Origin: Eimeria necatrix
Lineage: Eukaryota > Apicomplexa > Conoidasida > Eucoccidiorida > Eimeriidae
Assembly (NCBI RefSeq): GCF_000499385.1
Contig: NW_013651734.1
Location: 1-19,732 of the forward strand
Direction: 5' to 3'
Length of the DNA: 19,732 bases
Both the position numbers and the translations under genes were made by a program. Of this stretch, positions 1-11,241 are shown in pieces (positions within the stretch are counted from its first letter, which is position 1; every line of letters starts with the position of its first letter). The notes beneath the pieces were generated by a model. It saw nothing but the letters and a program-made list of their open reading frames with translations, had not been told where the DNA came from and ran no database searches.

Positions 1-535
1 GAGCAGCAGCGACGGACGAATCGCCAGTCGTGCTGCTGCTGCTGCTGCTGCTGCTGCTGCGCTGGCGGAGCTCCAAAGAAGATCCCCCTGCGCCGTCCAA
101 CGAGAGGGGCCCCTCAGCCACAACCCCGGGGGGCCCCCCGGGGGGCCCCCCGGGGGGCCCCCCGAGGGCCCCCGAGGAGCGGGGGGCCCCCGTGAGGGCC
201 CCCATGGGGGCCCTCACGTGACCCTCGGGGCCCCTCGGAGCGGAGTTGAAGTACCTTATGACTCCTGTAATCCTTTCCACTGCAGGATTGCCACAAGAGT
301 AGGGGGCCTCCCAAAGAAGGGCCCCCCAGGGGGCCCCGGGGGCCCCCAGGGGGCCCCCGGGGGCCCCCTGGTCAGTCAAAGGGGGTACTGAGAACTTCAA
401 AGGGGGCGGGCAGTCGCAGCTGCCAGACACTGGGGCCTCACACTCTTCTACGGGGGGCCCCTGGTGGGGGCCCTTTCCGGGGGCCCCGGGGGGCCCCCAG
501 GGGCCCCAGGGGCCCCCCCCGCCCTCCCGATCCTC

Positions 536-571
<36 letters not shown>

Positions 572-1456
572 CGGCCGGGGGCCCTTCGGCGGGGGCCCCA
601 TGGGGCCACGGAGCCTGCTGCTGGGGCTTCGGGGGCCCCGCGTCAGTGAGTTGCTGCCGAAGCTGCTGCAGCTGCTGCTGCGGCTGCAGCGGGGGGCCCC
701 ACAGCTGCAGCAGCAGGGGCCCCCGAGGCTCCCACGGGCCCAGTGGGGGCCCCCAGGGGCTCTTGTACCTTCTCAGTTCGGGGGCCCCCCCGCGCTGCTG
801 CTGGGGGCCCCCGAGTTGCTGCAGCGCTGGCGCTAAGGCAAATGCAAACAAATGAAATAAAACAAACAAATAAATCAAAATAAACAAATTAATTAAAAGG
901 AGAAGACAACAAAAGGCTTCCAAGAAGCCAGGGGGGCCCCCCGGCTTCCTGATGCAGGGGCCCCCAAACAGGGTACTGGGTACGGGGCCCTGTGGGTCTC
1001 GCCGTTAGGCGCTTCCAGGGGCCCCCAAGCTTTATGTTTTGTTTTATTTGGCACTTATTTATTTATTTATTTATTTATTAATTTATTTATTTGTTTTTAT
1101 TCATTTAAATCTATTTCGAGCTGCTGCAGAGGCTCTGCAGAGGCGGGTGTCTGTGTGTTTCCCTAGAGAAGTTCTCTCTTGTCTTTCTCACCCTGCTGCT
1201 GCTGCTGCTGCTGCTGCGCTGCTGCAGCTGCTGCGGATCTCCCGTTTGCTGCAGCTGCTGCCTCCTCCTCCTCAGCTGTTGTTCTCCCCCTGTTCTCTCG
1301 CCCCTCGCCCCCCCTGCAGCAGCAGCAGCAGCAGCAGCAGCAGCCCCTCTTAATCTGCGTCAGCTGCACCTCTGCCCCTCGCCTCCGCCGGCCTGCCCGC
1401 TGCCGCCGCAGCTGCCGCCGCCGCCGCTGCTGCTGCGCTGCTGCTGCTGCTGCTCC

Positions 1457-1507
<51 letters not shown>

Positions 1508-1508
1508 G
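1..1508. repeat. Repeat-rich spacer upstream of NAA20
   Basis: No gene is supported here. The stretch has GGGGCCCC-type palindromic clusters (about 120-235, 302-373, 463-525, 583-800, 928-1030), CTG runs at 31-60 and 539-567, an A/T-rich part (836-910 and 1036-1110, with TTTA-type runs), then dense CTG/CAG from about 1190. Open frames on both strands (for example 438-923 minus) are low-complexity Gly/Pro/Ala/Gln/Leu translations with no recognisable domain. The part just before 1508 is probably promoter and 5' UTR of the gene at 1509. Confidence 0.7.
1458..1507 (+). repeat. (CTG)n tract abutting a start codon
   Basis: An almost pure (CTG)n tract ends one base before the ATG at 1509. In the reading frame of NAA20 it would encode poly-Ala, and the frame is open upstream to 1179. 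NAA20 family proteins begin right at the conserved M-x-x-L-R motif, so the tract is read as 5' UTR rather than coding. Confidence 0.8.
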
Positions 1509-1963
1509 ATGGTGCTGCTGCGGCCGCTCACTGCGGCCGACCTGCACCGCCTGGAGGCCATTAACAGCGACAGTTTTACGGAGACTTTTTCGTCTTCATT
1601 TTATTTCAAGTATTTGTCTTCTTGGCCCGAACTTTGTTTTGCTGCAGAGGCCCCCGATGGGGCCCTTCTCGGCTACATCATAGGTCCGTTTCAACTCCGT
1701 TTTGGTCCATTTTGGTCCCTTTTTTCAGTTTTAATTCCTTTTATTCTCTTTTATTCTTTTACATTACTTTTTTATCCTTTTAAATCTTTTTTAAATCTTT
1801 TTTAAATCTTTTTTTGGTCTTTTTTTGGTCTTTTTTTGGCCTTTTTCGGTGTTTTTGGCTTTTTCTACTTTAGTGCCTTTTGGTCTTTCCTTGTCTTTGG
1901 ACAGCAGCAGCAAGAATATTCTCCTTTTAATTTGCTGCTTAAGAACGTATCTCTCTAAAGCAC

Positions 1964-2022
<59 letters not shown>

Positions 2023-2109
2023 GTTTGCTGCCGGTCGCTGCCGCCTTCTTACCCCCAGCTGCTGCAGCCGCCTGCGCAGCCGCCCCCGCTGCGCCGCCGC
2101 CGCCGCCGC

Positions 2110-2145
<36 letters not shown>

Positions 2146-2469
2146 AGCAGCAAAGGGTTTGCTGCTGCTGCGGCTTGCAGGGAAAGTGGAGGGCGAGGGC
2201 CCCGAGTGGCACGGGCACCTGACGGCGCTGTCGGTGGCCCCCGAGGCCCGCGGCTGTGGGGTGGCTTCTTTGCTGCTGCAGCAGCTGGAAGCAGTTTGCT
2301 GCTGCGTCTACAAGTGCTGCTTCCTGGACCTTTTCGTGCGCGTCTCCAACTTTGCTGCTGTTTGCTGCTACCAGAAAAGAGGCTACCGAGTGCATGCAAC
2401 CAACAAGGGCTACTACTGCGGCTCCGAAGACGCGCTGGACATGCGCCTCTTCTTCCCCGCCAACCAGCT

Positions 2470-2533
<64 letters not shown>

Positions 2534-2563
2534 CGGGGCAGGCGCAGGAAGGGCAAACGCTGA
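1509..2563 (+). CDS. NAA20: NatB catalytic subunit, N-alpha-acetyltransferase NAA20 (2 exons)
   Basis: Catalytic subunit of NatB, which acetylates nascent proteins starting Met-Asp, Met-Glu, Met-Asn or Met-Gln at the ribosome, with the auxiliary subunit NAA25. Model: exon 1 1509-1683, exon 2 2181-2563, joined in phase 1 (ATA-G|GG-AAA), 185 aa. Exon 1 gives MVLLRPLTAADL, then FYFKYLSSWPE and LLGYIIG; exon 2 gives EWHGHLTALSVAPE, the acetyl-CoA loop RGCGVA (R-x-x-G-x-A), LDLFVRVSN, and YQKRGY. These match the NAA20 order closely. The C-terminus differs: after DMRLFFPANQ it ends in about 20 Gln and a basic tail. Cys-rich insertions (VCCCVYKCC, AVCCY) come from TGC runs. The 497-nt intron has GT...CAG ends, a T-rich 5' half and a (CTG)n 3' half. 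The ATG is chosen by alignment with the family N-terminus. Confidence 0.93.
1684..2180 (+). other. NAA20 intron with (CTG)n 3' half
   Basis: It begins GTCCGTTT and ends GGCTTGCAG. The first half is very T-rich (TTTTTGGTC-type runs, 1700-1870). The second half has a (CTG)19 tract (1965-2022), a GCC/GCG-rich part and a second (CTG)n tract (about 2110-2145). Removing it joins the two halves of the acetyltransferase domain without loss or gain of a residue against the family. Confidence 0.85.
2471..2530 (+). repeat. (CAG)20 coding poly-Gln in NAA20
   Basis: Twenty uninterrupted CAG codons encode poly-Gln in the C-terminal tail, outside the acetyltransferase fold. Three codons earlier the protein still aligns to the family. 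Confidence 0.9.
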
Positions 2564-2996
2564 GCAGCACCCTCGGCAGCAAAGCAACAGACAATTCGGG
2601 GGCCCCTGAGGGGCCCCGAGGGGGACCCCAAAGGGGGCCCCAAAGGGCCCCCAAGAGACCCCAGGGGGGCCCCCTGGGGGCCCCTGGGGGGCCCCCGGGG
2701 GGCCCCCGGGGGGCCCCCTGCAGCTTATATTGGGGGGGTTTGTTGGGGGCTGCGGCGGTTTTGGACCCATTTACAATTTTAGAAAAAAGCCTCAATAGGC
2801 CTGCTGCTGCTGCCAGTGTTGCTGCTGCTGCTGCTAGCGTTGCTGCTGCTGCTGCTAGCGTTGCTGCTGCTGCTGCGGCTACTAGGGGTGCTGCTGCTGC
2901 TGCTCGTGTTGGCGCTGCCGTTGCTCGTGCCGCTACTGCTGCTGCTCGCGTTGCTGCTGCTGCTGCTAATGCTGCTGCTGCTGCTATTGCTGCTGC

Positions 2997-3027
<31 letters not shown>

Positions 3028-4114
3028 GCAGTAGACAACTCGTAACAGTTTCGTAGCAAAGCGCTGTCTGATATATTGTTTGACAACGGGGGGCCCCTGA
3101 GGTACCCAAAGGGGCCCTTCCCGACCCTTTCTAAAAGGCCTGTGCAGGCCGCTGGGGGCCCCCTAAGAGGGGCCCCTACGAGGGGCCCCTCGGGGGGGCC
3201 CCCTGGGGGCCCCTCTCAGGAGGGCCCCTATGGGGGGCCCCTTAGGGCCCCCCTAGGGGGGGCCCCTTAGGGGCCCCTAAAAGGGGCCCCTTAGGAGCCC
3301 CTAGGAGGGGCCCCTTGGGGGCCCCTAGGAGGAGCCCCTAGGGGCCCCTAGGAGGGGCCCCTAGGGGGCCCCCCAGAGGGCCCCTGGAGAAGCCCCTTAG
3401 GGCTTATTTGTGCCCTTTTTCTGGTGCTGCTGCTTTTGAGGGCCTCTGCAGCACCAGATGGAGTCAGGAGGCCCTCAAGCCACGGGAGAGGGGCCCCTCA
3501 AAAGGGGCCCCCGGGGGGCCCCCTTGGGGGCCCCCTGAGAGGCCCCCAAGAGGGGCCCCTTCTAGGGGCCCCTCTTGGGGCCCCTTTAAAGGTCCTTGCC
3601 CGCTGCAGGGGCCCCCTAAGCCCTCTTGTATCTAAAGTAGTTTCTGCTGCACTTAGGGCTGCAGCTGCTGTTGAAGAGTACCCAGCTTGAAGACATAAAA
3701 CGGGGCCCCCAGGGGGCCCCCAGGGGGCCCCCGGGGGGCCCCCACCCGTGGGGGCCCCCTGCAGCCCCATTAGGGGGCCCCCAAAGAGGCCCTCTTTGGG
3801 GGCCCCCAAGGGGTGCCTCCGGACTTTGGCTCTGCAGGGGCCCCCCTTGGGGGGCCCCCCTTTGGGAGCCCTTTTGGGGGCCTCCCTTTGTGGGTTTTTT
3901 TTGGGGCCCCCCTTTGGGGGCCCTTTCGGGGGGCCCCATTTGGAGGCCCCTTTTGAGGGGCCCTTTTGGCCCTTAAAGGGGCCCCTTGAAAGGGGCCCCT
4001 AGAGGGGGGGGCCCCTTCTGGGGGCCCCCAGAGGGGGCCCCAGGAGGGGGCCCCTGGGGGCCCCTCTCGGGGCCCCCTTGGGGGCCCCCTTGGGGGCCCC
4101 CCTGGGGGCCCCCT
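2564..4114. repeat. 3' spacer: GGGGCCCC arrays and interrupted CTG repeat
   Basis: Between the convergent NAA20 (+) and HAD (-) genes. It contains a GGGGCCCC cluster (about 2597-2725), an interrupted CTG array (2801-3030, units such as GCTAGCGTTGCTGCTGCT), and a 1-kb field of GGGGCCCC, CCTAGGGG and GGGGGCCCCC palindromes (about 3085-4112). A short non-repeat island is seen around 3405-3480 and 3640-3700. The frames across 2811-3045 and 2800-3086 are poly-Ala or poly-Leu on both strands and are not called genes. Confidence 0.75.
3085..4112. repeat. 1-kb GGGGCCCC palindrome field
   Basis: Dozens of self-complementary units (GGGGCCCC, GGGGGCCCCC) are separated by short variable linkers such as TTA, CTAGGA, AAGA or TTTT. 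Each unit is its own reverse complement, so the array has no strand. Linkers vary in length and sequence, so it is not a clean tandem satellite. Confidence 0.9.
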
Positions 4115-6708
<2,594 letters not shown>

Positions 6709-6717
6709 TTTGGAGGC

Positions 6718-6753
6718 TAGGGTTTAGGGTTTAGGGTTTAGGGTTTAGGGTTT
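6718..6753. repeat. Interstitial telomere-like array (TTTAGGG)5
   Basis: About five TTTAGGG heptamers lie just upstream of the ATG at 6708 (minus strand). On the gene strand the array reads CCCTAAA and ends CCCTAG, followed by CCTCCAAAATGG. A possible upstream exon on the minus strand starts with the ATG at 6872 (MKPLSSNEFFSDPPRPR then poly-Ser) and could splice from GTATTT near 6790 to this CCCTAG in matching phase, which would make the array intronic. Confidence 0.85.
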
Positions 6754-6905
6754 GCTGCTGGGCGTGCCTCTGCTGCAGCAAGAGCTAAAATACGGCTGCT
6801 GCTGCTGCTGCTGCTGCTGCCACGAGGCCTGGGAGGGTCTGAGAAGAACTCGTTGCTGCTGAGGGGCTTCATAGGGTGTGGGGAGGTGGGGGCAGGAGAG
6901 GACAG

Positions 6906-6955
<50 letters not shown>

Positions 6956-7166
6956 CGGGCAGGCGGCGCCGCGGCTGCTGCTGCAGTGGGGCGCGAGCTG
7001 CTGCAGGCAGCTGGCAGGCTTCTCCGCAGTGTACGTACACCGCAGCGCAGCAGAGCGCAGCAAAGAGGAAAAAGAAAAGAAAGGAATTGGGGAGGGTTTG
7101 TGAGGGTTTGAGGGTTTAGCTGCTGCTGTCGATTTGTCGGGGGCGGCGAGTCGAGGGTTTGGCGGC

Positions 7167-7196
7167 AAACCCTAAACCCTAAACCCTAAACCCTAA
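7167..7196. repeat. Interstitial telomere-like array (CCCTAAA)4
   Basis: Four AAACCCT heptamers, orientation opposite to the array at 6718. A degenerate copy (GAGGGTTTGAGGGTTTAG) lies at about 7102-7118. Confidence 0.9.
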
Positions 7197-7290
7197 GCCC
7201 TGGAGGCAGCTAACTGCATGCAAACGAAGAGGGAGAGCAGGCGAGGAGGCGTTGGGCGCCGCTGAGTCGACGGGGCCTCGGAGAAACCGC

Positions 7291-7327
7291 AAACCCTAAA
7301 CCCTAAACCCTAAACCCTAAACCCTAA
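7291..7327. repeat. Interstitial telomere-like array (CCCTAAA)5
   Basis: Five AAACCCT heptamers directly preceding the candidate exon at about 7330. It is separated by 94 bases of ordinary sequence from the array at 7167-7196. Confidence 0.9.
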
Positions 7328-7329
7328 TC

Positions 7330-7432
7330 TGCGCGGCGCGAGCCCGACGGCTGCTGGTGGAAGCAGCGGCCTCGAGTAAGGAACAGATAAAGCAGAAGAT
7401 GACGCAGCAGCTTGAAGAAGATGTGCCCGAGC

Positions 7433-7479
<47 letters not shown>

Positions 7480-7693
7480 AAGTTGCTGCTGTGGCTACCC
7501 TCCGGTTCGCTGCTGCTGCCGACGGCCTTCTGCAGGGAGAAGCAGCTCCAAACACCTTTTTGCTTCCGCTTTTTATTTTTTATTTTATTTTGTTTTTTAT
7601 TTCAACTTTTATTTTCCATTTCTGCAGTTTTTTCGGCTTTTTCGCCCCGCAGCCCCCACAGCTGGTCCGCCGTCCGGCGGCAGCGGTCAGCCA

Positions 7694-7733
<40 letters not shown>

Positions 7734-7900
7734 GCTGCGCCGGAGTCTCGAGAGCGGCAGCAAACGGCTCTTCCGCCTTTTCCCTTTTTTCTTCTTTTCC
7801 ATTTTCCTTTTTATTTTATTATTTGCTTCCAAAAAAGCCGTCGATTTCGGAAAAGTGCAGCAGGTGAGCAGCAGCAGGTCTGCTGCAGCAGCAGCGCCCG

Positions 7901-7932
<32 letters not shown>

Positions 7933-7982
7933 AGTCCCCAGCGCTCGAGTCCCTCGCCGCCTGCCCGCCGCTTCCTTCCTGA
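7330..7982 (+). other. Possible small multi-exon gene, not recognised
   Basis: A non-repetitive charged stretch reads RLLVEAAASSKEQIKQKM then TQQLEEDVPE (about 7348-7432) and runs into a (CTG)n tract. Further on are T-rich intron-like segments and possible short exons: KAVDFGKVQQ followed by a good donor (CAGCAG|GTGAGC, about 7834-7863), and SPALESLAACPPLPS with a stop after a (CTG)n-CAG acceptor (about 7935-7982). The alternation of coding-like patches with T-rich and CTG-rich spacers resembles the other genes here, but I could not build one continuous phase-correct model or assign a family. It may be one gene, parts of two, or none. Confidence 0.25.
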
Positions 7983-8525
7983 ACTTGTCTTTCATTATTC
8001 TTTTTATTCTTTTTAATTATTTAAATTAAAATGCTGCAGCAACAACAAACCAAATCTCCTCAAGTCCGCGCCTAAGACCTTCTCGCCGCGTGCCGCTGCT
8101 GCTGCTGCTGCTGCCTGCCCGCTGCGGTGTACAGACACTCCATAACCCCACAAGCCCAACCCATGCATGCATTGCTGCAAGCAGCTGGGGCCCCCGGGGG
8201 GCCCCATGGGGCCCCTGGGGCCCCTGGGGGCCCCTGGGGGCCCCTGTGGGGCCCCCCTGGGGGCCCCCGTGCACTGCTTTGCCTGCTGTTGGCAGCAGCA
8301 AAGGAAGTGGAAGCAAAAGGGCCCACTGGCGGGTGCAGCAGCAGGCGCTGAGGTGTACAGACACCTCGGGGCTTCGCTATGGCTCGCTGAATCGCTAGAG
8401 TTGAAGTCTTTCATTTAATTAAATTAAATTAATAAAGTTTTAGTTCAACTAGGACCCCTTTTGCTGCTCCAAATGAGGAGTGGGGTCGTCTGCTGCGGAG
8501 CAGCAGCAAAAGGCCCTTCAGCCCG

Positions 8526-8551
8526 TCATTTGACAGGCGTCACGGGCTCTG

Positions 8552-8592
<41 letters not shown>

Positions 8593-8698
8593 GTTGTGGG
8601 GCGAATCTTTTGAATATGAACTGCTTGCAAAGTGACGCGCGTGTCTGACGTCAGCCGTATCGTGGGGGAGGAGGTGAGGGTGATCTGGCCCACAACCT

Positions 8699-8750
<52 letters not shown>

Positions 8751-9541
8751 GTGGGGCGCGGCTGGGCTGCAGGGTGTACAGACACCTACCTTGGTGTACT
8801 GGCCCGCATGCAGCAGCTCGTTGGCCACAAAAGACACTTCATTAACTTTCAAGTTTGTGAGCAGCAGATCTCCACAAGGGGCCCCCACTTCGACGGTGAC
8901 GAGATACTGGCCGAGCCTAGGGTTTAGGGTTTAGGGTTTAGGGTTTAGGGTTTAGGGTTTAGGGTTTAGGCTCACGAGCGCATGTCTATGGACCAGCCGT
9001 TCGGGTAGTCGCAGTCAATCAGGGGAGAACAAAGTTCTGCTGCAGTGCAGTTTTGCTGCGGAAAAGAAACGCCGCTGCGCTGCAGCAGCAAGTTGCTGCT
9101 GCAGTCTTTGGGGTGTACAGACACCGCGCGGTGGTCCCAGCCGAAGGCGAACGGGAAGTGCGCGGCCTTCGGCGATCCGTCATCTGCACTCGATTTGGGA
9201 AAATAATTCGAAAACTTTCCGTTTTTTTCAATTAATTATCTTTATTTTGCATTTATTTCCATTTTTCGATCTTTATTTTCAAATTTGATTCAAATTTGCT
9301 TCAAATTTGCTTCCGTTTGACACTTTTTCTGCTGCTTTCCACCCAAACTCCCACCTTGTTGAAACCCCGCCGGCACAAAACCCGAAACTGATTCTCCAAA
9401 CACAATTTTGACTTCGTCGTATTTTTCTTTTTCTTCTTCCGGCTCTTTTTTCTGCAAAACGCCATTAATTCGCCGTGAACCTTTGCTGCTGCTGCTGCTG
9501 CTGCAGCAGCAGCACCTGCTGCTGCTGCTGCAGCAGCAGCA

Positions 9542-9575
<34 letters not shown>

Positions 9576-10462
9576 ACCTGCACGCACGGCACTCCAATGA
9601 AGGCGAGAGAGCCCCCCGTGCCCGCCGAGGTGTCTAGGGACCTTTTGCCTGTTTGGTTTTGCGAAGTTCAGACTTTGTGGACTTTGCAAAGTTGAATTTG
9701 CAAAGTTGAATTTGAAAAGTTGAATTTGAAAAGTTGAATTTGCAAAGTTGAATTTGAAAAGTTGAATTTGAAAAGTTGAATTTGAAAAAGTTTGCAAATT
9801 CAACTTTGCAAATTTCCCAAGACAAAAACCCACCTGTTATCCGCAGCAGCACCCCCCGCACCACTTTGGGGGCAAACTGGTAGCTGTGGTCTCCGGGCCG
9901 CACTGCGAACTTGTGGCTTTCCTGCAGGCCTGCGGGCAGCCAGTGGGGCTGCATGCGTTTGCTGCATGCGTTTGCTGCATGCGTTTGCTGCATGCGCTTG
10001 CTGCATGCGCTTGTTGCATGCGTTTGCTGCATGCGTTTGCTGCATGCGCTTGCTGCATGCGCTTGCTGCATGCGCTTGCTGCAGCAGCGCTGCAGCAGCG
10101 CTGCAGCAAGCGCATGCTGCTGCTATGCGCTTGCTGCAGCAGCGCTCGTGCGCAGCAGCAAGCGCATGCTGCTGCTGCAGCGCTGCTCACCTGGGAACTC
10201 GACGGCGATCTCTGTGGGCCAAGTCAGGGGGTCGTCCAGAGTCTTGAACTGCAGCAGCAAAGCCAATGCACGCGCAGCAGGGACGCACGCCCAGGCTCAA
10301 CAGCAGCAGCAGCACCACCCTCAGCAGCAGCAGCAGCAACAGCACCGTCAGCAGCAGCAGCAGCAACAGCACCATCGGCAGCAGCAGCAGCAACAGCACC
10401 ATCAGCAGCAGCAGCAGCAACAGCACCACCAGCAGCAGCAGCAGCAGCAGCAACAGCACCAT

Positions 10463-10505
<43 letters not shown>

Positions 10506-10668
10506 CCTGGAGCTCCCAGATCTCGACGGGGACTTTGAAAGCCACCATCAGCTGCTCGCCGGCGCCGCGGCCAGGCGCTGTTCGCCAGCTGCCGAAGGGC
10601 AGGTCCAAGTTGAGGCCCGCGAGGCCCGCGGCGCAGTCGTGCTGCGCTGCAGCGCACCCATGGGCTCC

Positions 10669-10701
<33 letters not shown>

Positions 10702-10818
10702 GCAGCAGCAGCAGCAGCAGCAGCAGCAGCGGCAGCGGCAGCGGCAGCGGCAGCAGGTTGAGGAGCTGCAGCGGCAGCAGCTTGAGCAGCTGCTGCAGCA
10801 GCAGCAGCTTGAGCACCC

Positions 10819-10859
<41 letters not shown>

Positions 10860-11000
10860 TCACCGGAGACTGCAGAGGACTGAGAGCAAGACTCGAAAGT
10901 CGCGGACCGCGGCAGCGACACAGCAGCAGCAGCAGCAGTTCCTTCGCAGGAGTGGGCGGGGGACCTCAGGGGCTGGAAAAAGACAAAAAAGGGGACCCCT

Positions 11001-11037
<37 letters not shown>

Positions 11038-11208
11038 TGCATGCACGGGAAAGCTCAGAAAGGCCGAGAGCAGCAAAACCGAACCTGGAGGAACAGCAAA
11101 AGCTATCATTCCCGGCAAGGTTTTGCTGCTGTAAAGGCTGAAGAACTGCTGCTCCGTCGCCTTGGCCTGAAACTCACTCCAATTCAAAAGCAGCAGCAGC
11201 AGAAGCAA

Positions 11209-11241
<33 letters not shown>

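Larger units (their letters stand above)
6754..8525. other. Spacer with telomere-like arrays and an unresolved candidate gene
   Basis: Contains (CTG)n/(CAG)n at 6793-6820 and 6908-6953, two telomere-like arrays (7167-7196, 7291-7327), T-rich intron-like stretches (7560-7640, 7780-7830, 7985-8035), a GGGGCCCC cluster (8187-8271), several copies of the GTGTACAGACAC motif, and an A/T-rich end (8414-8445) that probably holds the 3' end of the gene at 8526. Apart from the candidate at about 7330-7982, I see no supported gene. Confidence 0.6.

Noticed and set aside
438..923. Minus-strand ORF of 161 codons with Leu-rich start
   Set aside because: The start falls in an A/T-rich patch and the rest is Gln, Gly and Pro from CTG and GGGGCCCC repeats; no domain or splice context supports it.
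2049..3086. Long open frames on both strands (about 345 and 406 codons) over CTG-rich sequence
   Set aside because: They are almost wholly poly-Ala, Leu, Ser or Gln, overlap the well-supported NAA20 exons in the wrong frame or strand, and arise because CTG/CAG has no stop codon in any frame.
6718..7327. Chromosome end or subtelomere
   Set aside because: Arrays are short (2-8 heptamers), occur in both orientations and lie inside or between housekeeping genes, so they are interstitial.
7602..7832. Lys-rich minus-strand ORF (KRKMEKKKKGKRRK)
   Set aside because: It is the reverse of T-rich intron-like sequence and a CTG run, so the basic composition is a base-composition artefact.
8013..8418. 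Overlapping open frames on both strands with Gly/Pro-rich centre
   Set aside because: They cover a GGGGCCCC cluster and flanking sequence; neither strand shows a family match or clear exon borders.
9951..10100. Regular short direct repeats resembling a CRISPR array
   Set aside because: The units are 13 bp and contiguous, with no unique spacers; it is a minisatellite in a eukaryotic intron.
9886..11002. Plus-strand open frames over the FNPA-like locus
   Set aside because: They translate introns and minisatellites (AACVCCMRLLH repeats, poly-Gln, poly-Ala). The minus-strand exons with consistent phase and protein-like sequence explain the same DNA better.
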